From Methylobacterium bullatum (GTDB lineage Bacteria > Pseudomonadota > Alphaproteobacteria > Rhizobiales > Beijerinckiaceae), in NCBI GenBank assembly GCA_902712845.1, contig LR743504.1, positions 4,726,675-4,790,674 of the forward strand: a stretch of DNA of 64,000 bases, given 5' to 3'. The notes below the pieces were generated by a model. It was not told the DNA's origin. It saw only the letters and a program-made list of their open reading frames with translations, and made no database searches. The translations under genes were made by a program, and so were the position numbers. This document shows, piece after piece, positions 8,575 to 16,177 of the stretch (its first letter is position 1; each line of letters begins with the position of its first letter).

Positions 8575-9630
8575 TCAGAGCGGCTTCTTTTCCAGCTTCT
8601 TCTCGATCCTGGTGGGATCGAGGCCCGGAGCGACGACCGGCGGCGCCGGTACGGCGGAGGCCTGCGGTGCTCTGGCGAGGTCGGCGAGGCGTGAGCGCTC
8701 GTAGAGCAGGACGACGACCACCGAAATCAGCGCCGGTATCCAGAAATAGAACACCCGGAACACGATGACGGCTGCGATGATCGCATCCTTCTGGCCGGGA
8801 TCGGTGATCTGCATCGCCGTGATGAAGACCAGTTCGAAGACGCCGAGCCCGCCCGGTGCGTTCGAGACCAGGGCGACCGAGAAGGAGGCGAGGAAGATCG
8901 CGATGACGGCGATCGGGCCGGGATTCACCGCCTCCGGCAGGGCGAAATACAGGATGCCGGCCGCGCCGAGCAGTTCGAGGGGTGCCGCCAGAAGCTGTCG
9001 CCCCATGATCGCCGGGCGCGGATATTCCAGCTTGAACTTGCGGATGTGGAGCGGCGGGAGGCGCAGGATCGATCCGGCGACGTAGAGCGCGACGAAAGCG
9101 AGAAGGCCGATGCCGACGATGAGCGCGGTCTTCGGGTCGGTGAGAAAACCGGGCAGGATCCCCTTCAGGCGCGAGAGCAGCTGCGGTTCGATCACGAGGA
9201 CGACGCCACCGAGAAGGATCGTCCCGAGGAAGAAGGTGAACGAGCACAAAGCCACCAGCACAGCCACCTGGGCGGCCGAGAGGCCCTTGGCCGTGTAGGC
9301 GCGGTACCGCACCAGGGCGCCCGAGAAGACCGAGGCGCCGATATTGTGGGAGAGCGCGTAGGTCGTGAACGAGCACACCGCCACGAAGAACCACGAGATG
9401 CCGCGCACGCCGAGATGCAGCAGCGCGATCCGGTCGTACCAGGCGAGGGCCGCATAGGCGACGAGGGTCGAGAGCCCCGCCAGGGCCATGCGATGGGGCG
9501 GGATGGCGACGATGGCCCCCCATACCGCCGCCATCGATGTGGTCTTCAGCTCCTGGTAGAGAAAGTAGCCGGAGATCGCGATCGCCAGGATGCCGATGAG
9601 CGGCCAGGCGAAATCCTTGATTGTCTTCAT
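8575..9630 (-). CDS. YbhN/UPF0104 family membrane protein
   Basis: Integral membrane protein of the lysylphosphatidylglycerol synthase transmembrane-domain family (UPF0104, YbhN-like). 351 residues with roughly eight membrane helices across the length and no soluble synthase domain, so it would be a flippase-like membrane part rather than a complete MprF. Recognisable family stretches: SHNIGASVFSGALVRYRAY, SNAPGGLGVFELVF, and the C-terminal FRVFYFWIPALIS. A short Pro-rich cytosolic tail follows the last helix. Lies between flhA and fliJ, but nothing suggests a flagellar role; substrate unknown. Confidence 0.85.
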   Translation of the reverse strand: MKTIKDFAWPLIGILAIAISGYFLYQELKTTSMAAVWGAIVAIPPHRMALAGLSTLVAYAALAWYDRIALLHLGVRGISWFFVAVCSFTTYALSHNIGASVFSGALVRYRAYTAKGLSAAQVAVLVALCSFTFFLGTILLGGVVLVIEPQLLSRLKGILPGFLTDPKTALIVGIGLLAFVALYVAGSILRLPPLHIRKFKLEYPRPAIMGRQLLAAPLELLGAAGILYFALPEAVNPGPIAVIAIFLASFSVALVSNAPGGLGVFELVFITAMQITDPGQKDAIIAAVIVFRVFYFWIPALISVVVVLLYERSRLADLARAPQASAVPAPPVVAPGLDPTRIEKKLEKKPL

Positions 9631-9770
9631 TGCGAACCGGTCATGCCCCCACAGCCCAGACTACCTGCACGACCGCGCTGAGCATCGCAAGCGAGACGGC
9701 CGGCTAAGGCATTCCCCGGACAGATGTCATGTGAACATGACGACTTCGTGCCGTCCGCGCCGCGGATCGC

Positions 9771-10178
9771 TCAGGCGCGGATGCGGGAGAGGCCGATGCC
9801 GTCCATGGCGGCCTGGTCGCGGGCCGCTTCGGCGACGCGTTCGGCCGTGCGCTCGCGATCCTCGAGGATCTCGATCTTCTTGAGTTCCTCGAACGCCTCG
9901 CCGAGTTCGGCCTTGGCATCGGTCAGCTGGCTCTCGAGAGCGAGCGCCGATTGGCGCATGTTGTCCCGGCGGGTCGCCGCGGCGCGGGCATAGGTGGGAT
10001 AGGCGAAATGACCGGTATCGGTGATGCCGGCGCGGCCTTCCTCGTAGGCGACCTCGCGGTCGAGTTCGGACGCCATCCGGTTGAAATCGGCCATCATCAT
10101 CTCGATTTGCGTCACCCGCCGACGCTTCTCGTCGACCTGGAAGCGGCGCAGCCGGATCAACGTGTCACGCGATTTCAT
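9771..10178 (-). CDS. fliJ: Flagellar export chaperone FliJ
   Basis: Small coiled-coil stalk protein of the flagellar export ATPase complex, working with FliI and FlhA in the cytosol. 135 residues from MKSRDTLIRLRRFQV; an upstream ATG at 10202 is possible but the family begins with this R-L-R-x-F-x-V motif. Nearly all of it is predicted alpha-helical coiled coil, Glu/Arg/Ala rich, as FliJ is. It lies 83 bases downstream of fliI on the same strand, the usual fliI-fliJ order. FliJ is poorly conserved, so the call rests on length, coiled coil, N-terminal motif and position. Confidence 0.88.
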   Translation of the reverse strand: MKSRDTLIRLRRFQVDEKRRRVTQIEMMMADFNRMASELDREVAYEEGRAGITDTGHFAYPTYARAAATRRDNMRQSALALESQLTDAKAELGEAFEELKKIEILEDRERTAERVAEAARDQAAMDGIGLSRIRA

Positions 10179-10261
10179 ATTGAGGGTCCCATTCCACGCC
10201 ACGCACGAAAGGCCGACGCTGTCGGCGCCGGAAACGAATGAGACGACATTTCGAACGTCAC

Positions 10262-11617
10262 TCAGGCGCTTCCGACGATCGCTGCCAACCGTTGATAACC
10301 CTCGCCTATCGAGGTTGCTTCTTCCTTACTCTGACCCAGAAAAGCCTCGATACTTGGCATCAACGCCACTGCCTCGTCGACTTCGGCCGATGCGCCGGCC
10401 CTGTAGGCACCGAGCCGGATCAGCTCTTCCATGTCGGCATAGGTGGACAGGATGCGCCTTGCGCGCCTCACGGTGGGCAGATGGACGGGGTCGCACGACC
10501 GAGGCATCGTCCGTGAGACCGAGCGCAGCACGTTGATGGCGGGATAGCGTCCCCGCTCGGCGATGCCGCGCTCCATGACGATGTGGCCGTCGAGGATGCC
10601 GCGTACCGCGTCCGCCACCGGTTCGTTGTGGTCGTCGCCTTCCACCAGCACCGTGAAGAGGCCTGAAATCGCGCCCTGCCCCGTTCCGGGGCCGGCGCGC
10701 TCCAGCAGGCGCGGCAATTCACTGAAGACAGTCGGCGTGTAGCCCTTGGCGGTGGGCGGCTCACCCGCGGCGAGGCCGATATCGCGCTGGGCCATGGCGA
10801 ATCGGGTGATCGAGTCGATCATGCAGAGGACTTGCGCGCCCTGATCGCGAAAATACTCGGCCATGGCCAGGGTGACGTAGGCGGCGTTGCGCCGCATGAG
10901 GGCCGGCTCGTCCGACGTCGCCACCACCACCACCGAACGAGCGAGGCCGGCGGGGCCGAGATCGTCCTGCAGGAACTCCTGCACCTCGCGCCCGCGCTCG
11001 CCCACGAGGCCGATGACGGCGACATCCGCCGCCGTGTAGCGCGCGAGCATGGAGAGCAGGACGGATTTGCCGACGCCGGAGCCGGCGAAGATGCCCATGC
11101 GCTGGCCGGCGCACATGGTAATGAAGGTGTTGATGCAGCGGATGCCGAGATCCAGGGGCGGGCCGACCCTGCGTCGGGCATGGGCCGGCGGCGGGTCCGC
11201 GCGTAGGGGGTAGATGGCCGGGCCGGGCGGCAGCGGGCCGAGGCCGTCCACGGGACGACCGAGGGCATCGATGGTTCGCCCGAGCCAGCCGGCGGACGGG
11301 CGAATCGCGCCGGCGGCCTCGTCGCGCACCATCGCCGGGCATCCACGACGGACGCCCTCCAGGGATCCGAACGGCATCGCCAATGCCCGGTCCCCTTGAA
11401 ATCCGATGATCTCGCAGGGGACGGCGCCCGTGGCGTTCTCCACCATGATGTCGAGGCGCCCGCCGAGGCGCATGGCGCCCACGGGCCCCGCAACCTCGAC
11501 CAGGAGCCCCTTGATGGCGACCACACGACCATAGGTCTCCAGCGTCTCGATTCCGGCAAGGGCGGCCTGGGCCGAGGCCAGATTAAGGGGGGAGGAAACC
11601 CGGGGTCGCACGGTCAT
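10262..11617 (-). CDS. fliI: Flagellum-specific ATP synthase FliI
   Basis: Hexameric ATPase that energises flagellar protein export. Motifs: N-terminal beta-barrel (YGRVVAIKGLLVEVAG), Walker A GSGVGKSVLLSM, Walker B region VLCMIDSITRFAMAQRDIGLA, GEPPTAKGYTPTVFSELPRLLERAG, and the C-terminal RSVSRTMP. 451 residues from the ATG at 11617. A strong Shine-Dalgarno (AAGGAGGGAGG, 11644-11654) is far from that ATG but about 11 bases from an in-frame TTG at 11632, so translation may begin there (456 residues); a GTG at 11659 is less likely. Divergent from ctrA across a shared 419-base region; fliJ follows. Confidence 0.96.
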   Translation of the reverse strand: MTVRPRVSSPLNLASAQAALAGIETLETYGRVVAIKGLLVEVAGPVGAMRLGGRLDIMVENATGAVPCEIIGFQGDRALAMPFGSLEGVRRGCPAMVRDEAAGAIRPSAGWLGRTIDALGRPVDGLGPLPPGPAIYPLRADPPPAHARRRVGPPLDLGIRCINTFITMCAGQRMGIFAGSGVGKSVLLSMLARYTAADVAVIGLVGERGREVQEFLQDDLGPAGLARSVVVVATSDEPALMRRNAAYVTLAMAEYFRDQGAQVLCMIDSITRFAMAQRDIGLAAGEPPTAKGYTPTVFSELPRLLERAGPGTGQGAISGLFTVLVEGDDHNEPVADAVRGILDGHIVMERGIAERGRYPAINVLRSVSRTMPRSCDPVHLPTVRRARRILSTYADMEELIRLGAYRAGASAEVDEAVALMPSIEAFLGQSKEEATSIGEGYQRLAAIVGSA

Positions 11618-12036
11618 CTGCGCTTCTCGCAACGTTTCGTTTACCTCCCTCCTTAACACTGCGTATATCGGGCACGAAGCGGTCCGTCGTCATTGGGTGA
11701 CGGATGCCTTTCGGTACCGAACACGATGTGCCGCTTGGGAGTGTCTCTTGAGTTACATGTGACGGCAAAGGCAAATCTATCAAGTGCTTAGCTGAATGTT
11801 TTGATGTAATGCATCTGCCGGCCCCTCACCTCGCGGGGCCACATCGCCGATCGGCGGCAGCATCATTTCTCGCGACATTCAAATCTGTGCTTGCCACCGA
11901 GAATCAGGTTTTGTTAACGATTAACCATTAGCGTTTCACGTCTATGACGAGGGAGCGTCCGCCACGGGCCGGTGGTGGACGAACGGCGGGGGCTTGCCCG
12001 AACGCTGAATACGGCCGGCTGGGCTGGGGACCGACG
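11618..12036. other. Divergent regulatory region between fliI and ctrA
   Basis: 419 bases between the divergent starts of fliI and ctrA. Supported contents: the fliI ribosome-binding site (11644-11654), a small GC hairpin at 11820-11840 (GGCCCC/GGGGCC), an unusually AT-rich part from about 11760 to 11940, and the GANTC and TTAA sites listed separately. No gene is seen. Confidence 0.6.
11901..11928 (+). promoter_or_regulatory. GANTC and CtrA half-sites in the ctrA promoter region
   Basis: A GAATC (GANTC, the CcrM methylation target) at 11901-11905 is followed by TTAA at 11914-11917 and TTAACCAT at 11921-11928. TTAACCAT is a CtrA half-site in Caulobacter, and there the ctrA P1 promoter carries a GANTC whose methylation state gates transcription, with CtrA acting on its own promoters. 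The spacing here (TTAA-N3-TTAA) is not the full TTAA-N7-TTAA box. The sites lie about 110-135 bases before the ctrA start. Regulation is inferred. Confidence 0.5.
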
Positions 12037-12738
12037 ATGCGGGTACTTCTGATCGAAGACGACAGCGCGACCGCGCAGAGCATCGAACTGATGCTCAAGT
12101 CGGAGAGCTTCAACACCTACACGACGGATCTCGGCGAGGAAGGAATCGACCTCGGCAAGCTCTACGACTACGACATCATCCTTCTCGACCTGAACCTGCC
12201 CGACATGTCGGGCTACGAGGTGCTGCGCAACCTGCGCGTGGCGAAGGTCAAGACGCCGATCCTGATCCTCTCCGGCATGGCCGGCATCGAGGACAAGGTG
12301 AAGGGCCTCGGCTTCGGAGCCGATGATTACCTCACCAAACCTTTCCATAAGGATGAGCTGGTCGCTCGCATTCACGCGATCGTCCGCCGTTCGAAGGGCC
12401 ACGCCCAGTCGGTCATCACCACGGGCGACCTGATCGTGAACCTCGATCAGAAGACCGTCGAGGTCACCGGCAGCCGGGTCCATCTCACCGGCAAAGAATA
12501 TCAGATGCTGGAGCTTCTCTCCCTGCGGAAGGGCACGACCCTCACGAAGGAGATGTTCCTCAACCACCTCTATGGCGGCATGGACGAGCCCGAGCTCAAG
12601 ATCATCGACGTCTTCATCTGCAAGCTGCGCAAGAAGCTGGCCAACGCCTCCTCCGGCAAGAACTACATCGAGACCGTATGGGGACGCGGCTACGTGCTGC
12701 GCGAGCCCAACGAAGGCGAAGAGCGGATCGCCGTCTGA
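12037..12738 (+). CDS. ctrA: Cell-cycle response regulator CtrA
   Basis: OmpR-family response regulator, master regulator of the alphaproteobacterial cell cycle, flagellum and chemotaxis genes. 233 residues. Receiver domain with the acidic pair D8-D9 (LIEDDSATAQSIELML), phosphoacceptor D51 in LLDLNLPDMSG, and the switch Lys in YLTKPFHKDEL; then a winged-helix DNA-binding domain ending VWGRGYVLREP. The KEYQMLELLSLRKGTTLTKEMFLNHLYGG stretch is typical of CtrA itself rather than a generic OmpR member. The ATG at 12037 matches the family N-terminus; an upstream in-frame start at 11944 adds non-conserved sequence. chpT, its phosphodonor gene, lies at 19037-19771. Confidence 0.97.
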   Translation: MRVLLIEDDSATAQSIELMLKSESFNTYTTDLGEEGIDLGKLYDYDIILLDLNLPDMSGYEVLRNLRVAKVKTPILILSGMAGIEDKVKGLGFGADDYLTKPFHKDELVARIHAIVRRSKGHAQSVITTGDLIVNLDQKTVEVTGSRVHLTGKEYQMLELLSLRKGTTLTKEMFLNHLYGGMDEPELKIIDVFICKLRKKLANASSGKNYIETVWGRGYVLREPNEGEERIAV

Positions 12739-12759
12739 TCCTCCTCGCTCCGGAACTCG

Positions 12760-12789
12760 AAAAAAGCCTCGCGAGAGCGGGGCTTTTTT
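12760..12789 (+). terminator. Rho-independent terminator after ctrA
   Basis: AAAAAAGCCTCGC, loop GAGA, GCGGGGCTTTTTT: a 13-bp stem with one mismatch followed by a T run, 21 bases after the ctrA stop codon. The A run on the left arm makes it usable in both directions. Confidence 0.88.
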
Positions 12790-13121
12790 GTTGCGCGATG
12801 GTCAAACGAAACGGGACATCGATATCCGTGCCACGACACGCGGCACGAGCACGCCCAGTGGCGCACTGACCCTAACCCATATGTCAGGGGCAAGTGAGGT
12901 TCGGCGGACGTCTGCGGCTGCGCAGTTCCGTGGACGGACCTCGACGACTCAGGCTCATCGACAAATGGTATGAGCGGGTTTCGCGAAAGCAGGCACTGGT
13001 TTGGAGCCCGAGGTCATGCCCCTCTGCAAAGGGCCAGACGAGAGGCAAGTGTTGTCGCGCCGATACGAATTTGCTCGGACGCTCTCTCCTGCGTCCCGGA
13101 CCGGCCAGCAAGGGCCGGCGA
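12790..13121. other. Intergenic region between ctrA terminator and cheR
   Basis: About 330 bases between convergent ctrA and cheR. Open frames on both strands are short and compositionally biased. No RNA gene, repeat or regulatory element recognised. Confidence 0.45.
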
Positions 13122-13997
13122 TTACAGCCCGACCACTTTCCGCAGCGGCAGCGGCGGTTGCGTGGTCAAGCCCGGCCGGCCGGAGGCGGGCGCCTGGCCG
13201 TAGAGCCCGCGATGCTGCGGGTGCGGCACGAGCCGGTCGGTGAGACCGATGACCGTTTCCGCGGCGCCCAGGAGGACGACGCCGTCCGGGGTCAAGCTGG
13301 AACTGAGACGTCCCAAAACGTCGCCCTTCGTCGGTGCATCGAAATAGATCAGCACGTTGCGGCAATAGATGATGTCGAACGCCCCGAGCGATTCGAACGG
13401 GTGCAGCAGGTTCAGCGGGCGGAAATCCACCATCTGGCGCAGGCTCGCGGAGATCCGCCATTGCTCGCCCACCTGCTCGAAATGTTTCAGCAGGGATTGC
13501 ACCGGCAGGCCGCGCTGCACCTCGAAATGGCTGTAGAGGCCGGCCTTGGCCTTCTCCAGCACCTCGGTGGAGAGGTCGGTGGCGACGATATCCACCTGCC
13601 ATCCGGCGAGGCGCGGCGCCGCGTCCTGGATCAGCATAGCCAGGGAATACGGCTCCTGGCCCGTGGAGGACGCCGCGCACCAGATCCGCAGGCGGCGCTG
13701 GGCCGCGCGGCGGACCAGGGCTTCCGGCAGCAGCACGTCCCGGAACAGGTCGAAGGGGACGCGGTCGCGGAAGAAGAAGGTTTCGTTCGTGGTCATCGCC
13801 TCGACCACCGCGCGTTCCAGGCTCTGGTCGCGCGATGCTTTCAGCATGGTGACGAGATCGTGGAGGGTCGCCAGATTGAAGCGGCGGCAAACCGGCGTGA
13901 GCCGGCTTTCGATGAGGTAGCGCTTCTCGGCGCTGAGGGCGAGGCCGGAGCGCGTCTTGAGGTAGCCGCGCAGGAAGTCGAACTCGAGGTCGGTCAT
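13122..13997 (-). CDS. cheR: Chemotaxis protein methyltransferase CheR
   Basis: SAM-dependent methyltransferase that methylates glutamates of chemoreceptors for adaptation. 291 residues. N-terminal helical domain, then MTTNETFFFRD, the SAM motif region LRIWCAASSTGQEPYSLAML, the VDIVATDLS strand and FDIIYCRNVLIYFD, all diagnostic. The C-terminal 25 residues are Pro/Arg-rich and there is no CheR-type pentapeptide-binding extension. Last gene of the leftward cheA-W-Y-B-R operon; its ATG overlaps the cheB stop by 4 bases (ATGA), so it is translationally coupled. Confidence 0.97.
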   Translation of the reverse strand: MTDLEFDFLRGYLKTRSGLALSAEKRYLIESRLTPVCRRFNLATLHDLVTMLKASRDQSLERAVVEAMTTNETFFFRDRVPFDLFRDVLLPEALVRRAAQRRLRIWCAASSTGQEPYSLAMLIQDAAPRLAGWQVDIVATDLSTEVLEKAKAGLYSHFEVQRGLPVQSLLKHFEQVGEQWRISASLRQMVDFRPLNLLHPFESLGAFDIIYCRNVLIYFDAPTKGDVLGRLSSSLTPDGVVLLGAAETVIGLTDRLVPHPQHRGLYGQAPASGRPGLTTQPPLPLRKVVGL

Positions 13998-15163
13998 GCG
14001 CCATGCCCCGTCAGGAGGTTGCGGAGTGCCGATCCGAGATCACCGAGCGGCAGGACGGCCTGGGCGAGGCCCGCCTTGGCGACGCTGCCGGGCATGCCCC
14101 AGACGGTGCTGGTCGCCTCGTCCTGAGCGAGCACGGGCGCACCGGCATCGGTGAGCGAGCGCGCGCCGTTGGTCCCGTCGGATCCCATTCCGGTGAGGAT
14201 CACGGCCAGGGCCGCCGCGCCGTAGAGGGCGGCGGCATCGTGGAACAACACGTCCACCGCGGGCCGGCAGAAATTGACGACCGGTCCGTCGTCGAGCCGG
14301 ATCGAGAGGTCGTTCCGGCTTCCCTGCAGGCCCATATGGCGGCCCCCCGGCGCCACGTAGATGCGTCCCGGCTGGATACGCTCGTCTGGCTTCCCTTCCG
14401 CGGCGGGCAGGCCGACTCTGGCACCGAGATGCTCGGCGAAGACCGCCGTGAAGACCGGGGGCATGTGCTGGACGATCAGCACCGGGAACTGGCGCAGGGT
14501 GGCGCTGCCGATCTTCTCCAGCACTTCGCCGACCGCGCGCGGGCCGCCAGTGGAGGAACCGATGAGAAGGCAGCGCGGCGGGATCCCGGTGCGGGCCTTC
14601 GGGCGCAGGACAAATGGTGTCGCCGGTCGTTGAGCCGGCGCCGGGGCGATGTGGGCCGCTCCCACGGCAGCGGGAGCGGCATGCGGTCGTCGCCGGGCAC
14701 GGGCGGCTCCGAACACGCGGACGCGCTCGATAAGTTCGGCGCGGAACGTGTCCGAGGTGGTGACGCCGCGATTGCTCTCCGGCTTGGCGAGGTAGTCGAC
14801 GGCGCCGAGGGCGAGACATCGCAGGGAGATGTCGGCGTTGCGCGTCGTCAGCGTCGACATCATGACGACCTGGATGCCCGGGCTCTTGGCGAGAATCAGA
14901 GGCAGGGCCTGCGTCCCGTCGAGTTCCGGCATGTCGATGTCGAGGAGCACAACGTCGGGATCGGTGCGCGCCATGGAGTCCAGGGCGATCCGGCCGTTGG
15001 AAGCGGTCGCCACCACCTCGAATCCCGCCTCGCCGATCCATCGGGCGACGAGACCGCGAACCACCGCCGAATCGTCGGCGATCATGACGCGCACACGAGC
15101 GGCGTTCCCCGCGGTGCCTCCCGCGGAGGGAGCGAAGACTGGAACGGAGGCGGCAGCGGCCAT
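13994..15163 (-). CDS. cheB: Chemotaxis response regulator / glutamate methylesterase CheB
   Basis: Demethylates and deamidates chemoreceptors once phosphorylated by CheA. 389 residues: receiver domain (MIADDSAVVRGLVARWIG, phosphoacceptor Asp in VVLLDIDMPELDG), a variable Ala/Pro/Arg linker around residues 165-190, then the methylesterase domain with the catalytic Ser in LLIGSSTGGPRAV, the catalytic His in VQHMPPVFT and the Asp in LTGMGSDGTNGA. The start at 15163 leaves an Ala-rich tail of about 20 residues before the receiver, so a later start is possible. Lies between the cheY-like gene and cheR, overlapping the latter. Confidence 0.97.
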   Translation of the reverse strand: MAAAASVPVFAPSAGGTAGNAARVRVMIADDSAVVRGLVARWIGEAGFEVVATASNGRIALDSMARTDPDVVLLDIDMPELDGTQALPLILAKSPGIQVVMMSTLTTRNADISLRCLALGAVDYLAKPESNRGVTTSDTFRAELIERVRVFGAARARRRPHAAPAAVGAAHIAPAPAQRPATPFVLRPKARTGIPPRCLLIGSSTGGPRAVGEVLEKIGSATLRQFPVLIVQHMPPVFTAVFAEHLGARVGLPAAEGKPDERIQPGRIYVAPGGRHMGLQGSRNDLSIRLDDGPVVNFCRPAVDVLFHDAAALYGAAALAVILTGMGSDGTNGARSLTDAGAPVLAQDEATSTVWGMPGSVAKAGLAQAVLPLGDLGSALRNLLTGHGA

Positions 15164-15243
15164 GGAACTCTACGCTTCGTCGTGATGACGGGGACTATTC
15201 AGCGACGATCCTGCGACACCAGAGATCCACGCCGCCTTCCGTA

Positions 15244-15627
15244 TCAGGCGGCATCGGCCTCCTGGCCGAACCCCACCTGTTCGAGCTTGGCCGTGACGAT
15301 GTCGCGGTCGAAGGGCTTCATGATGTACTCGTCCGCGCCGGCATGCAGGGCCCTGGCGATGGCACCGACATCGTTCTCGGTGGTGCAGAACAGAACCTTG
15401 GGCACCATCCCGCCGGGGGTCTGGCGCAGGGCGCGGAGGAACTCGTAGCCGTCCATGGTCGGCATGTTCCAGTCGAGCAGGATCACGTCGGGCATCGCTT
15501 CGATACAAGCCATGAGGGCCTTGGCGCCATCCTCGGCTTCACCGACCTTGAAATTCATGGTCTCGAGAATGCGCCGCGCGACCTTCCGGATGACGGCGGA
15601 ATCGTCGACGACGAGACAGTTCTTCAT
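15244..15627 (-). CDS. cheY: Single-domain response regulator, CheY
   Basis: Stand-alone receiver, 127 residues, that would carry the signal from CheA to the flagellar motor switch. All key residues are present: the acidic pair in LVVDDSAVIRKVARRIL, phosphoacceptor Asp in VILLDWNMPTMDGYEF, a Thr in FCTTENDV and the switch Lys in YIMKPFDRD. The start has AGGACAGC-type purines upstream. It lies within the che operon, between cheW and cheB. The sequence resembles alphaproteobacterial che-cluster CheY (CTTEND motif). Function as motor regulator or as phosphate sink cannot be told apart here. Confidence 0.93.
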   Translation of the reverse strand: MKNCLVVDDSAVIRKVARRILETMNFKVGEAEDGAKALMACIEAMPDVILLDWNMPTMDGYEFLRALRQTPGGMVPKVLFCTTENDVGAIARALHAGADEYIMKPFDRDIVTAKLEQVGFGQEADAA

Positions 15628-15650
15628 GGGGCTGTCCTCGATCTGGAAGG

Positions 15651-16142
15651 TCAGGCGGCGCCAGCGATGTCGCGCTGCGTTCCGAAGGCGAGGAGCGCAT
15701 CGACATCGAGGATGACGAGGAGCCGGCCATCGAGGCGGTGCACACCGAGGGAGAGGTTCCGCCAGCGGGAATCTAGGTTGATCGGCACCGGCTCGTGCGT
15801 GTCGCCTCCCAGCTTCAGCACCTCGCCGACACCGTCGACCACGAGGGCGAAGGTTTCTCCGCCCTGCTCGAGCCCGATCGCCATTTTCTGGCTATCGTCG
15901 GCACGATCCGGGAGACCGAGACGGCGGCGCAGGCACAGGGCCGTGACCACGCGTCCGCGAAGGTTCAGAAGACCGACGATCTCCGGTGGTGCCAGCGGGA
16001 CGGGCGTCACCCCGGCGGGGATGAAGACGTCGTGGACCCGGTCGATGGCGAGGCCGAACATGGTGTCGGCGACGAAGACCGTGATGAAGTCGGTGATGGC
16101 GCCGGTCTCGACGCCCTTGTTGCTGTTGGCGGCCTGCATCAT
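15651..16142 (-). CDS. cheW: Chemotaxis coupling protein CheW
   Basis: Adaptor that couples chemoreceptors to the CheA kinase in the membrane-associated array. 163 residues with the CheW fold signature: FITVFVADTMFGLAIDRVHDVF, LAPPEIVGLLNLRGRVVTAL, GLEQGGETFALVVDGVGEVL, and the ending LDGRLLVILDVDALL. Two adjacent Met codons make the start ambiguous by one residue. It lies 35 bases downstream of cheA and 23 bases upstream of cheY, in one operon. Confidence 0.94.
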   Translation of the reverse strand: MMQAANSNKGVETGAITDFITVFVADTMFGLAIDRVHDVFIPAGVTPVPLAPPEIVGLLNLRGRVVTALCLRRRLGLPDRADDSQKMAIGLEQGGETFALVVDGVGEVLKLGGDTHEPVPINLDSRWRNLSLGVHRLDGRLLVILDVDALLAFGTQRDIAGAA

Positions 16143-16177
16143 GGCTCAGATTGTCCGATCTCGTTCGAGGGCCAAGT

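Noticed and set aside
12890..13121. Possible RNA gene between ctrA terminator and cheR
   Set aside because: No tRNA-like fold, terminator or promoter found in the stretch.
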